From the NCBI GenBank assembly GCA_021826835.1, contig JAKAYH010000018.1:1-14904 (forward strand): 14,904 nt of DNA. The letters are read 5' to 3'. The notes below the pieces were generated by a model. That model did no database searches. It saw nothing but the letters and a program-made list of their open reading frames with translations, and was not told where the DNA came from. The stretch's first letter is position 1. Each line of letters starts with the position of its first letter. The position numbers and the translations under genes were made by a program. The DNA is from Thermoplasmata archaeon (GTDB taxonomy: Archaea; Thermoplasmatota; Thermoplasmata; Thermoplasmatales; Thermoplasmataceae). Shown piece after piece: positions 7,206-14,557 of this stretch.

Positions 7206-7274
7206 AATCTCATGAATTTCAAAATCCATAATTCAAAGCAATTGGATTGAGATTAGTAGATCGACTATTCTTCG

Positions 7275-7745
7275 TCACTGGGCTTCTTTTTTCCTTTTTG
7301 AAACATAATCTCCAGGTATCATCTGAAATGCAATGTTGGCTCTGTTCCATGAGTTTATGCTTATTACCGCTCCAGTTAGTTCGACGAGTTCAACCTCGTT
7401 AAATTCTTTACTGACTTCCTCAAACAGTTCATCGGTGATGTGATTTTCAGAAATTAGAGTAACCGCCTCAGTCCACTTAAGTGCCATTTTTTCACGGTTC
7501 GTAAACTGTGGAGATTCTTGCCATGCATTTAGAAGAAAAATCCTCTGAGGAGATTCGCCAGATTCCATCGCATCCTTGGTATGCATATCTAGGCACCATG
7601 CGCATCCATTTATTTGGGATGCCCTTATTTCTACCAAGTCTAGAAGGCCTCTTTCTAGGTTGCTATTAGCCAGGTATCTTGAAAAGCCAAGCATTGCACT
7701 ATACAGTCCGGGAGACACTGTTTTATAATTCGTTCTCTTAAACAT
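7275..7745 (-). CDS. AhpD/carboxymuconolactone-decarboxylase-like protein
   Basis: A 156-residue all-helical protein of the AhpD-like superfamily. The redox motif Cys48-Ala-Trp-Cys51 followed by His55 (CxxCxxxH) sits after LLDLVEIRASQING, exactly as in AhpD-type peroxidase helpers, which pass electrons to peroxide or act as alkylhydroperoxide-reducing enzymes. The C-terminal part (AVISINSWNRANIAFQMIPG) is typical of the longer one-domain subfamily. A role in oxidative stress is inferred from the family. Start: ATG 7745 is preferred over TTG 7754, as it lies about 30 bases after a TATA-like TTAAATCAT. It sits alone on the minus strand and converges with hicBA. Confidence 0.88.
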   Translation of the reverse strand: MFKRTNYKTVSPGLYSAMLGFSRYLANSNLERGLLDLVEIRASQINGCAWCLDMHTKDAMESGESPQRIFLLNAWQESPQFTNREKMALKWTEAVTLISENHITDELFEEVSKEFNEVELVELTGAVISINSWNRANIAFQMIPGDYVSKRKKEAQ

Positions 7746-7769
7746 GAAATCCAAAGAGTTATTCCTGAT

Positions 7770-7780
7770 TATGATTTAAC
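7770..7780 (-). promoter_or_regulatory. TATA-like box for the AhpD-like gene
   Basis: The minus-strand text GTTAAATCAT is centred about 30 bases before ATG 7745. It is a weak match but has the spacing seen at other genes in the window. Confidence 0.35.
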
Positions 7781-8241
7781 AATGATGATGTCGCATTTTC
7801 GTTGACGTCCAACTACGGGCTGTAAGACACTGGAGTTCATAAAGAGCGCAAACAATTTATTTTCTTGTTTCGTGGAAATCTATTCTATCCACTTCCCGTT
7901 TTCTTATCCACTTTATCAACCAAAAGTTGACAATGTCTAGCAATTAGGCATGGAACTACACAAAATACAGGATGATATCTTTTCAAAGACTTTGTCCTTG
8001 ATTGGTTTGGTTCCCTATTGTGAGAGAAGACCAACTTCTTAGCAATCATCACTTTTTTATTAGACTTTCGCTAACCAATGGGTATTTGTCAGGTAATCTT
8101 GTTAGTCCTACGGCTACGACTTTTCAGGCATTCTTGCGTTATTCTTGTAGCTTATTTTTTAGAGACTTGGTACACTTGGAGTCAAGAATCTCAAAGTACT
8201 TCAGGGATGTATTATCTTATGGACTTACTTATAACTGTAAA
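7781..8241. other. Gene-free stretch before tRNA-Val
   Basis: About 460 bases with no convincing gene, RNA or repeat on either strand. Plus-strand frames are open from 8002 and 8078 but run into the reverse side of the tRNA and resemble no protein. If the tRNA-flanked segment is a former insertion, this could be decayed element DNA, but I see no integrase motif (R...HxxR...Y) in it. Confidence 0.4.
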
Positions 8242-8313
8242 TGGGCCCGACCGGATTCGAACCGGTGACCTTCTCCGTGTCAGGGAGACATCATACCGCT
8301 AGACTACGAGCCC
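8242..8313 (-). tRNA. tRNA-Val (anticodon GAC)
   Basis: The minus strand folds as a complete 72-base cloverleaf. The acceptor GGGCTCG pairs with CGGGCCC (one G-U), bases 8-9 are TA, the D-arm is GTC...GAT, the anticodon stem TCTCC/GGAGA closes loop CTGACAC (anticodon GAC), and the T-stem ACCGG/CCGGT has loop TTCGAAT. The discriminator is A and CCA is not encoded. There is no intron. A TATA-like CATAAATA at about 8338-8345 lies about 28 bases upstream. Confidence 0.96.
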
Positions 8314-8406
8314 TTTAGGGTTGATAAAATAAGGGTTATTTATGTTTTCTAAAGGTTTATTCTTCATCTGGAGGAGCTACAAACAAACTAATATTCACAT
8401 ATTCAT

Positions 8407-9258
8407 ATGGCGTATATGGAAAATATCATTTACCTTCATGGGGGCGTTGGAGGGCATACCGACTATTCTGAAAGAGTTCGTGGTTATGCAATGAATTCCA
8501 TGACAGGAGATTCACTTGAATCAGCCATACATGGAGTTTTGCAGCTGGAAGATGACCCTGATTTCAATGCAGGAACCGGATCTTATCCCAGAATAGATGG
8601 TAGTATTCAGATGGATGCTGCTGTGATGACTGAGAAGACATTCGGATCTGTAATAGCAATAGAACACGTTAGAAATCCTGTTCTTGTTGCAAGAGATGTA
8701 ATGGAGAAATCGCCGCATGTTATGATGTCCGGAGACGGTGCAATTGAATTCGCAAGGAAAATGGGTCACGGATTCTATGATGTATCAACAGAGAGAACCT
8801 TGGAAAGGCACATAAAAATGCTAACCAAGATTAAGGAGGGAACTGACAGCCTCAATGATAAAGAAAAATTTATCAGGGATATTCTTGGATTTGGGGAAAG
8901 TACAGGTGATACTGTAGGGGCTATTGCAAGGATTAATGGAAAATTCGCTGTTGCTGTTTCAACCGGAGGATCGGTTCCAATGCTCAGGGGTAGGGTAGGA
9001 GATACTCCAATAATCGGTTGTGGCTTTTATTGTGGGCCAAAGGGAGGGATTGTAACAACCGGCATAGGCGAGGAGATTGCCAAAAGAATGCTTTGTTACA
9101 ATATATATAATCAAATAGGTTCCGATTCGCTGAAAAACATACTTGACGATGCAGTAAAGGATTTTGGCGATATTCTTGTGGGAATTATCGCTGTTACACG
9201 AGATGAATATGCAAGCTCTGCTAATGGCAACATGTCCACAGGAATCCATATATTTTGA
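8407..9258 (+). CDS. Plant-type L-asparaginase / isoaspartyl peptidase (Ntn hydrolase)
   Basis: A 283-residue threonine-type N-terminal nucleophile hydrolase that splits asparagine and/or beta-aspartyl peptides arising from protein damage. Family landmarks are YLHGGVGG (9-16), DPDFNAGTGSYPRIDGSIQMDAAVM (50-74), the autocleavage site GDTVGAIA with nucleophile Thr169, STGG (185-188), RGRVGDTPIIG (194-204) and TTGIGE (217-222). Self-cleavage before Thr169 would give an alpha part of 168 and a beta part of 115 residues. There is no signal peptide, so it is cytosolic. Start ATG 8407; ATG 8416 is also possible. It is followed after 49 bases by egsA, which has its own promoter. Confidence 0.93.
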   Translation: MAYMENIIYLHGGVGGHTDYSERVRGYAMNSMTGDSLESAIHGVLQLEDDPDFNAGTGSYPRIDGSIQMDAAVMTEKTFGSVIAIEHVRNPVLVARDVMEKSPHVMMSGDGAIEFARKMGHGFYDVSTERTLERHIKMLTKIKEGTDSLNDKEKFIRDILGFGESTGDTVGAIARINGKFAVAVSTGGSVPMLRGRVGDTPIIGCGFYCGPKGGIVTTGIGEEIAKRMLCYNIYNQIGSDSLKNILDDAVKDFGDILVGIIAVTRDEYASSANGNMSTGIHIF

Positions 9259-9273
9259 AAAAGGGGCGTGTCA

Positions 9274-9284
9274 AAATTTATATG
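9274..9284 (+). promoter_or_regulatory. TATA-like box for the egsA operon
   Basis: The sequence aaatttatatg is centred about 28 bases before ATG 9308, matching leaderless transcription starting at or next to the egsA start codon. Confidence 0.6.
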
Positions 9285-9307
9285 CTGCAATCCAATGATA
9301 GTGAGAT

Positions 9308-10366
9308 ATGGAGTTTGAAAAGTTCCGGACCATGCAGTTCCCAAGGGACATTTATGTAGGTCACGGCGTTCTTTCACAGATCAAGAATATTGCCAAACGA
9401 AATATACGTGAGGGAACAGTTGTTATTATTACTGGAGAAAACACCATCAAACTTGCAGGCAATGAGGTCTCAAATCATCTCTCAGACGCATCAATCGACA
9501 ATCATATTATCGTTACAGGCGGTGCTACATATGAAAACCTTGAGTCATGCATATCGCAATCCAAGGAATTCAATGCCGGCCTTATGGTTGGAGTAGGAGG
9601 AGGAAGCAAGATCGACCTTGCCAAGAAAATTGCATATATTTTGAATATTCCATTTGTTAGCGTCCCAACAACACCAAGCCACGATGGCATTGCATCTCCC
9701 AGAGCTTCAATTAAAAAGGATGGATGGTCAGTTTCTGAACAAGCTGCAATGCCTGTTTCCATAATAGCAGATACATCCATAATGGTAAAGGTTCCATTCA
9801 AATATCTGGCTGCAGGGGCTGCAGATGTAATTTCAAACGAAACTGCAATACTCGACTGGAAACTTGCAAACAGGATCAAAGGTGAGGAGTTCAGCAGCAG
9901 TGCAGCAGCAATAGCTGAATATGCTGCAAAGGAACTTATTGAGAAGGCGCATCTAATTCTTCCTGGAGTAGAGGAGTCGGTATGGCTTGTAGTTAAGCAG
10001 ATACTCGCATCCGGAACATCCATGGCAATAGCATCATCATCGAGACCTGCCAGTGGCAGCGAACATCTCATAGCTCACAACCTTGAAAATCTTACTCCCG
10101 GAAAAGCTATTCATGGGGAGCAGTGTGCAATAGGTTCCGTAGTATCCATGTTCCTTCATGGAGGAGATTGGAAATCTCTGGTTTCAACATATTCAAAATT
10201 TGGTTTGTCCGTTAAGGCAAAGGATTATGGAATTCCTGAGGATTTAATGATTGAGGCTGTGAGAACTGCTCACAGAATAAGGAAGGAAAGATATACTATT
10301 TTAGGAGAAGTAGATTTAAGCAGAGAAGCATCTCAAAACGCTCTCTATATAACTGGAATACTTTAA
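9308..10366 (+). CDS. egsA: sn-Glycerol-1-phosphate dehydrogenase
   Basis: A 352-residue cytosolic NAD(P)-dependent enzyme that reduces dihydroxyacetone phosphate to sn-glycerol-1-phosphate, the backbone of archaeal ether lipids and the basis of their stereochemistry. Seen in the sequence: the nucleotide-binding GVGGGSKIDLAKK (95-107), PTTPSHDGIASPRAS (120-134), metal ligands Asp173 (AAGAADVIS), His253 (SGSEHLIAH) and His269 (GKAIHGEQCAIG). Its length is that of the family. Start ATG 9308 fits the TATA spacing; the internal ATG at 9332 would remove only eight residues. It is the first gene of a tight run with UPF0179 (14-base gap) and the OBG-like GTPase. It marks the genome as archaeal. Confidence 0.97.
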   Translation: MEFEKFRTMQFPRDIYVGHGVLSQIKNIAKRNIREGTVVIITGENTIKLAGNEVSNHLSDASIDNHIIVTGGATYENLESCISQSKEFNAGLMVGVGGGSKIDLAKKIAYILNIPFVSVPTTPSHDGIASPRASIKKDGWSVSEQAAMPVSIIADTSIMVKVPFKYLAAGAADVISNETAILDWKLANRIKGEEFSSSAAAIAEYAAKELIEKAHLILPGVEESVWLVVKQILASGTSMAIASSSRPASGSEHLIAHNLENLTPGKAIHGEQCAIGSVVSMFLHGGDWKSLVSTYSKFGLSVKAKDYGIPEDLMIEAVRTAHRIRKERYTILGEVDLSREASQNALYITGIL

Positions 10367-10374
10367 GGTGGTAA
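10367..10374 (+). promoter_or_regulatory. Shine-Dalgarno for the UPF0179 gene
   Basis: The sequence ggtggtaa starts directly after the egsA stop codon and ends six bases before ATG 10381. It pairs with the archaeal anti-Shine-Dalgarno and decides for ATG 10381 over TTG 10375. Confidence 0.6.
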
Positions 10375-10380
10375 TTGTTT

Positions 10381-10818
10381 ATGTCAAAAATTTCGCTCAT
10401 TGGAGTTGATCAGGCACGGGAGGGTAACATCTTCACATTTGTTACTCCTCTGCAAACGTGCGGGGAATGCAGGATAAAGAATGTATGCTTCAATCTTGAA
10501 GCTGGAAAAACCTACCGGATTTCAAAGGTAAGGGAGAAAGTCAATCCCTGCTTTGTTTATAACCAGGGGAAGGTGTCCACAATTGAGGTAGAGGAAGTTG
10601 AAGAATCTCTCAATATAAGATATGGTAACAGGCTTCAGGAAGGATCCACGATCAACGTTTCAGGAATGAAATGTGATCATTTGTCATGCCCGGAGATAGA
10701 GACCTGCAATCTCATCCATAAGAAGGATTCAATGAAAGTTACGGTTGATAGGATCACTGAAAAGATCGACTGTCCAAAGGGATATGACATGAGAAGAGTT
10801 TCTGTAAAGATCCTTTGA
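10381..10818 (+). CDS. UPF0179 family cysteine-rich protein
   Basis: A 145-residue conserved archaeal protein of unknown function. It has eight cysteines in two groups: C27, C30, C36 and C57 (CGECRIKNVC, then NPCF), and C98, C103, C109 and C131 (KCDHLSCPEIETC, then DCPKG). Two near-repeats of four Cys suggest two metal or iron-sulfur sites; this is inference. The rest is beta-strand rich with no membrane segment. It sits between egsA and an OBG-like GTPase, with only one base between its stop and the GTPase start, so the three are probably one transcript. Start ATG 10381 has a good Shine-Dalgarno (10367-10374), in contrast to the leaderless first gene. Confidence 0.9.
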   Translation: MSKISLIGVDQAREGNIFTFVTPLQTCGECRIKNVCFNLEAGKTYRISKVREKVNPCFVYNQGKVSTIEVEEVEESLNIRYGNRLQEGSTINVSGMKCDHLSCPEIETCNLIHKKDSMKVTVDRITEKIDCPKGYDMRRVSVKIL

Positions 10819-10819
10819 A

Positions 10820-11983
10820 ATGTCTCTGAAGATAGGAATCATTGGGAAGCCCAATTCAGGCAAATCAACCCTTTTTTCTGCACTCACTGGAACAGCGGTT
10901 GCCATAGGAAATTATCCTTTTACCACAACCAGCACGGAAGTGGGGGTAGCATATATAACAAATAAGTGTCCTCATTTAGAGATTAATGTTCCGTGCAATC
11001 CCAATTATGGAAGATGCCTGAACGGAATCAGGGAAATACCCATAGAGATTGCAGATGTTCCAGGTCTTGTGGAGGGTGCAAGTCAGGGAAAGGGCATGGG
11101 TAACCAGTTTCTTGACAGTGTGAGTGATCTCAATGCAATAGTAAATCTGGTAAACCCAATGGGCGATGACGGGAAACCCCTCACCCCGGAAGGCATTGAA
11201 AAAGCTGCCTCAGAAACAGAGAATGAAATCTTCACATGGTTTGCATCAAGGATTTCCAGAGACTGGCAGAGATTTGCGAAAAAAGAGGATGCAACAGATT
11301 CACCACTGGATGAGAAACTCATCACAAAGATGTCTTTTTTTGGGATTAACAGGGAGCAGATTAAGATTGTACTTTCCAGGGAATCTTTTCCACATGCGCT
11401 TTCAGCATGGTCAGAAGATGATTTTATGAATTTTTCCAGATCCGTTTTCAAGCACATCAAGCCTGTTATCCGGGTTGTAAACAAAGGAGATCTGATTCAT
11501 GATGTGAATACAATGGAAAGGTTGCCGGAAATGGGATATTCCATCATAAGCGCTGATTATGAGCTTTCAATATGGAAGGCACTAAATCATGGACTCATTG
11601 ATTCTCCTGAATCCATAAAACCTAAGGAAAATGCCAGTTCTGCACAGAAAAACGCACTATCCCAGATATCATCACTCTTCTCAAGTGGAAAAATATTGAG
11701 AATTTCCAGTATGTTTAGTAGGATAATATACGATTATCTGCAATATATTGTTGTATACCCAGTATACGATGAATCAAAATGGACTGATAAAAAGGGGAAG
11801 GTTCTTCCCGATGCTTTTCTTATGAAACATTCATCGACAGCGGAAGATCTTGCCTATATGATCCACACGGATATTGGCGAAGGTTTCATAAGGGCTGTTG
11901 ATGGTCGAACAAGAATGATACTTGGAAGGAATTATGAATTGAAAGATCGGGATGTTATAAGGATCGTATCAAAGACGAAATAG
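10820..11983 (+). CDS. Archaeal OBG/YchF-like GTPase with C-terminal TGS domain
   Basis: A 387-residue translation-factor-class NTPase of the OBG/DRG group. Motifs: G1 GKPNSGKST (9-17), G2 region NYPFTTT (31-37), G3 DVPGLVEGA (79-87), G4 NKGD (221-224) and G5-like ISAD (243-246). The C-terminal TGS domain spans about 309-386 (IGEGFIRAVDGRTRMILGRNYELKDRDVIRIV). Between G2 and G3 is a cysteine-bearing loop (C50, C59, C66: KCPHLEINVPCNPNYGRC), characteristic of the archaeal branch and possibly redox- or metal-sensitive. NKxD at G4 suggests GTP rather than the ATP used by bacterial YchF. Bacterial relatives bind ribosomes; that role is inferred here. Start ATG 10820, one base after the UPF0179 stop, has no clear Shine-Dalgarno, which points to translational coupling. 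Confidence 0.93.
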   Translation: MSLKIGIIGKPNSGKSTLFSALTGTAVAIGNYPFTTTSTEVGVAYITNKCPHLEINVPCNPNYGRCLNGIREIPIEIADVPGLVEGASQGKGMGNQFLDSVSDLNAIVNLVNPMGDDGKPLTPEGIEKAASETENEIFTWFASRISRDWQRFAKKEDATDSPLDEKLITKMSFFGINREQIKIVLSRESFPHALSAWSEDDFMNFSRSVFKHIKPVIRVVNKGDLIHDVNTMERLPEMGYSIISADYELSIWKALNHGLIDSPESIKPKENASSAQKNALSQISSLFSSGKILRISSMFSRIIYDYLQYIVVYPVYDESKWTDKKGKVLPDAFLMKHSSTAEDLAYMIHTDIGEGFIRAVDGRTRMILGRNYELKDRDVIRIVSKTK

Positions 11984-12000
11984 TTATACTATTTCAATAA

Positions 12001-12011
12001 TACTTTTTAAG
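12001..12011 (+). promoter_or_regulatory. TATA-like box for the 148-residue membrane protein gene
   Basis: The sequence tactttttaag is centred 26 bases before ATG 12032. The GTPase operon ends only 49 bases before that start, so this gene has its own promoter. Confidence 0.5.
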
Positions 12012-12031
12012 TTGTATTCCCTTATCATTCA

Positions 12032-12478
12032 ATGGACCAAAAGGAAACCGCTCTGGGTACAGTCATAGTTTTAATAGGCATTCTGTTCATATTGCTCAGA
12101 AATTATTATGTTGCCGTGGTACTCATAATCGTGGGCGGTTACTTTCTTTATAGAGGTATCAGGAGTCCATCAGATGGTCAGATAGCAAAGCGAGCTAATT
12201 CATTGATTTATAATGAGATTTACAAAAAGGGTATAGATAAAATCAGATCTGGGACTATGAATGTGACTGAGGAGCAATTCAGCAGCGTTATGGAAAAGAT
12301 AGCCTGGATATTTGGCAGGCAATCCCTCATGCCGCAAATAGGATTCGATGCAGTTTATCTTCACTACCAGAAGGAATCAGATGCTGCGGAAAATCTTGAG
12401 AGACTCCAACGAGAGGGAATAAAAGCCTCAATAGTGCAGGATAAGTCAGACTGGCAAATAATGATTGAATTCAAATAA
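12032..12478 (+). CDS. Small two-helix membrane protein of unknown function
   Basis: A 148-residue protein that I do not recognise. Residues about 7-23 and 26-42 are two membrane helices separated by a short LRNYY turn, so both ends face the same side. The rest (about 50-148) is soluble and alpha/beta, with a helical piece (NSLIYNEIYKKGIDKIRSG) and a C-terminal unit (IGFDAVYLHYQKESDAAENLERLQREGIKASIVQDKSDWQIMIEF). That last unit looks like a compact strand-helix-strand domain that could be restriction-endonuclease-like or ferredoxin-like; this is an impression only. There are no cysteines. It starts leaderless from ATG 12032 and stands between the GTPase operon and the zinc-ribbon pair. Confidence 0.75.
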   Translation: MDQKETALGTVIVLIGILFILLRNYYVAVVLIIVGGYFLYRGIRSPSDGQIAKRANSLIYNEIYKKGIDKIRSGTMNVTEEQFSSVMEKIAWIFGRQSLMPQIGFDAVYLHYQKESDAAENLERLQREGIKASIVQDKSDWQIMIEFK

Positions 12479-12543
12479 AGCATGAGATTGGGTAATAATA
12501 ACTATTTTAGATTGGTTCTAGTTGATTTAATTTAAAACACATA

Positions 12544-12553
12544 TTATATATAA
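12544..12553 (+). promoter_or_regulatory. TATA-like box for zinc-ribbon membrane protein 1
   Basis: The sequence ttatatataa is centred 27 bases before ATG 12575, so the preferred start is 12575. A second AT-rich block (ttaatttaaaa, about 12528-12538) could serve the upstream ATG 12563. Confidence 0.5.
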
Positions 12554-12574
12554 TTATTATTTATGCTGGAATTT

Positions 12575-13372
12575 ATGGGTCAACCCAATATTGGAAATAC
12601 CTTACGCTGTTCCTTTTGTCTTGGAATGAACACTGTTAATGATACAATATGCAGCACTTGTGGAAAGCCTTTACATAGTGTTGCCAGTACCATCCCTGTG
12701 GAAACTTATGCAGAAGTGAATAACAGTGTGAGGTTTGATGAAGATATATCAAATACGATTACGGGTTTATTATTGTTAGCAATTGGAACAGCAATTGCCT
12801 GGGTACCCATAGTTAAGTACTTAGGCTTAATTCTTAATTTTGTTGGAGTGATCCTCATATTTTTGAATCGTAAAGAGTTCAATTCCAGGCACAGCACATA
12901 CGTGGTTCTATCCATAGTTATATATGTCACATCTTTTATAACTGTATTTTACTCGTCTTCCACAACAACCGTCGTAGGTTCATATTATTCCTCAGGCCTT
13001 GCCCAGAAAGAAACATTGATCATGAATCAACTTAAAGGAGAAATAATTGCTGCCGTCTTAAGCGCAATCATAGGCTCAATAGCCTATTTCTTTATCACAA
13101 TTGCATTACAGGATGCTTTGGGTAAATTGCTTCTGGCATGCGGTCTAGTCTCCTCATTTATTATTGAACTGTTAATGGGGAGTATACTTTATGATTCCAT
13201 ATCCACAATAGTCAACAATGCATTTTCCGGCGTTACTTATAATTCAGCGCCAATAAAGTCGCTAATAAACAATTTAACAGTTCTATCATTGCTTGGAATA
13301 ATTCCCGATATACTCTTCGCTGTAGCCTATTTAAGACTACGTAGCGTGTTGGATGATGAAATCATTGCATGA
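12575..13372 (+). CDS. Zinc-ribbon membrane protein, paralogue 1
   Basis: A 265-residue protein. A short N-terminal zinc ribbon C12-x2-C15...C26-x2-C29 (RCSFCLGMNT, then ICSTCGKPL) is followed by a linker and about six membrane helices (about 62-78, 82-98, 106-126, 155-177, 184-206, 234-252). It is co-linear with the next gene without gaps to about residue 120, including the identical SNTITGLLLL (59-68) and GVILIFLNR (91-99). Start ATG 12575, not 12563: it places the first Cys at residue 12 in both paralogues and fits the TATA spacing. The function is not known. The ribbon is probably cytosolic and may bind protein or nucleic acid, with the helices as a membrane anchor or channel-like unit (inference). 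Confidence 0.85.
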   Translation: MGQPNIGNTLRCSFCLGMNTVNDTICSTCGKPLHSVASTIPVETYAEVNNSVRFDEDISNTITGLLLLAIGTAIAWVPIVKYLGLILNFVGVILIFLNRKEFNSRHSTYVVLSIVIYVTSFITVFYSSSTTTVVGSYYSSGLAQKETLIMNQLKGEIIAAVLSAIIGSIAYFFITIALQDALGKLLLACGLVSSFIIELLMGSILYDSISTIVNNAFSGVTYNSAPIKSLINNLTVLSLLGIIPDILFAVAYLRLRSVLDDEIIA

Positions 13373-13376
13373 ACGA

Positions 13377-13392
13377 AAAAAATTAATTTTTT
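13377..13392. terminator. Palindromic A/T-run terminator candidate
   Basis: The perfect 16-base palindrome aaaaaattaatttttt begins four bases after the stop of paralogue 1 and is followed by a second T-rich run (ctgtttta). Archaeal termination uses T-runs, so this fits a terminator between the two paralogues, which also have separate promoters. Confidence 0.5.
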
Positions 13393-13557
13393 CTGTTTTA
13401 AAATCAAATTCATCCGGGATTTCTATTTTATAATATGTCTGTTCACAGAAGTAAATTTAAGGGTGCAATTCAATACTTCATAGGGGATTAGATATTATAT
13501 TCAAACTGATAAATCTGTATCTTTACTTACTTCAATAGATTAATTTTGCTATGATAA

Positions 13558-13570
13558 AATTATATATATC
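13558..13570 (+). promoter_or_regulatory. TATA-like box for zinc-ribbon membrane protein 2
   Basis: The sequence aattatatatatc is centred about 29-31 bases before ATG 13594, close to the arrangement in front of paralogue 1. The upstream stretch 13393-13557 shows no gene. Confidence 0.5.
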
Positions 13571-13593
13571 CTGATTATCAACACCAGAAATTT

Positions 13594-14421
13594 ATGGATA
13601 ATAAAAACAATGAGCAAACCATTCGCTGCCCCTATTGCATGGCTACAAATCCAATAACTGCTGCAATTTGCGAAACTTGCGGTAAATCTTTAACGGAGGC
13701 GCCTCAAAACAATTTAGCAATGGCAGATTCTAAGGTAAACAATAATGTAAAGTTCGAAGGCGATATATCTAATACAATTACTGGGCTCCTTTTGCTTGGA
13801 ATTGGGACAGGTATAGCATGGATTCCATACATTCAATATTTAGGATTTTTGCTTAATTTTATAGGAGTCATTTTAATTTTCCTAAACAGGCATAACTTTG
13901 AATCAAAACATTCTACCTTTGTAATATTATCCATAATTATTTACGTGTTTTCCATTATCATTGGAGTAATTGCAGGTGTGGCCGGTACTCTGAGCATAGT
14001 TTCTAGTACTATCACCTCTTCAACCGTCTCTCAGAGCACGATCACATCTGAAATTCAGAGTATAATAATATCAACAATAATAGCAGGAATGATTGGTTCA
14101 TTAGCTTATTTCACAATAACATACGGTCTGCAAGATGAGAAGGGTAAATTAATTCTGTTAATCGGTATGATTTCATATTTTATTGTGGAAGTCATTGTAG
14201 GTTCCATATTGTACAGTTCACTGACATCGACTGTCAAAAGCATATTTTCATCAGGTTCTCTAAACCAATCCAAATTAGAAGCTTTCTCTACAACTATCTC
14301 AATATATGCTATGTTAGCAGTAATACCCCTTGTAATTTACGCATTTGCATATTTGAGAATCCGGTCAATAATAGGAAAGGAGGCGGGATATGGGAAAAAC
14401 GATGATTCTGCACCAGCGTGA
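13594..14421 (+). CDS. Zinc-ribbon membrane protein, paralogue 2
   Basis: A 275-residue tandem paralogue of the preceding gene. The zinc ribbon C12-x2-C15...C26-x2-C29 (RCPYCMATNP, then ICETCGKSL) aligns residue for residue. The first three membrane helices are strongly conserved (DISNTITGLLLL, then LNFIGVILIFLNR). The copies diverge in the loop after helix 3: this one has a Ser/Thr-rich stretch (about 133-153: SIVSSTITSSTVSQSTITS) in place of the Tyr/Ser-rich loop of paralogue 1. They also diverge in the C-tail, which is longer and charged here (GKEAGYGKNDD). About six membrane helices in all. Each copy has its own promoter, so they need not be expressed together. The family is unknown to me; duplication followed by loop divergence suggests specialised partners or ligands (inference). 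Confidence 0.87.
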   Translation: MDNKNNEQTIRCPYCMATNPITAAICETCGKSLTEAPQNNLAMADSKVNNNVKFEGDISNTITGLLLLGIGTGIAWIPYIQYLGFLLNFIGVILIFLNRHNFESKHSTFVILSIIIYVFSIIIGVIAGVAGTLSIVSSTITSSTVSQSTITSEIQSIIISTIIAGMIGSLAYFTITYGLQDEKGKLILLIGMISYFIVEVIVGSILYSSLTSTVKSIFSSGSLNQSKLEAFSTTISIYAMLAVIPLVIYAFAYLRIRSIIGKEAGYGKNDDSAPA

Positions 14422-14483
14422 TTTTTTAAGTGTAATAGAGAGAAAATTGAATATTGCAAATTAAGAACATTGCATCCCAAAAG

Positions 14484-14494
14484 GATTTATATTC
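14484..14494 (+). promoter_or_regulatory. TATA-like box for rps12
   Basis: The sequence gatttatattc would give a transcript start near 14515 and a leader of about 40 bases carrying the Shine-Dalgarno. Another AT-rich block (taatttaaga, about 14529-14538) is 25 bases from the start codon but would leave the Shine-Dalgarno unused. Confidence 0.45.
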
Positions 14495-14547
14495 TCCTCT
14501 CATTTACCGGTTTACCTATCTCTGATAGTAATTTAAGATCATATTAA

Positions 14548-14554
14548 AGGTGAT
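14548..14554 (+). promoter_or_regulatory. Shine-Dalgarno deciding the TTG start of rps12
   Basis: The sequence aggtgat is a full match to the archaeal consensus. It lies three bases before TTG 14558 (about five to six from its GGTG core). It supports this non-ATG start; the nearby ATG at 14565 is out of frame. Confidence 0.65.
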
Positions 14555-14557
14555 TTA

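Noticed and set aside
8002..8302. Open plus-strand frames (8002-8268 and 8078-8302) ending in ARPDSNR- and RIRTGDLLRVRETS-like text
   Set aside because: The C-terminal parts are the reverse side of tRNA-Val read as protein, a well-known artefact. The upstream parts resemble no protein and have no start signals.
9502..10071. Open frame of 189 codons on the minus strand
   Set aside because: Antisense shadow of egsA; its Ser/Ala/Ile-rich text mirrors the egsA codons.
11083..11484. Open frame of 133 codons on the minus strand
   Set aside because: Antisense of the OBG-like GTPase gene, which has all its G motifs.
12563..12574. Start of zinc-ribbon paralogue 1 at ATG 12563
   Set aside because: ATG 12575 gives exact co-linearity with paralogue 2 (first Cys at residue 12 in both) and the normal TATA distance.
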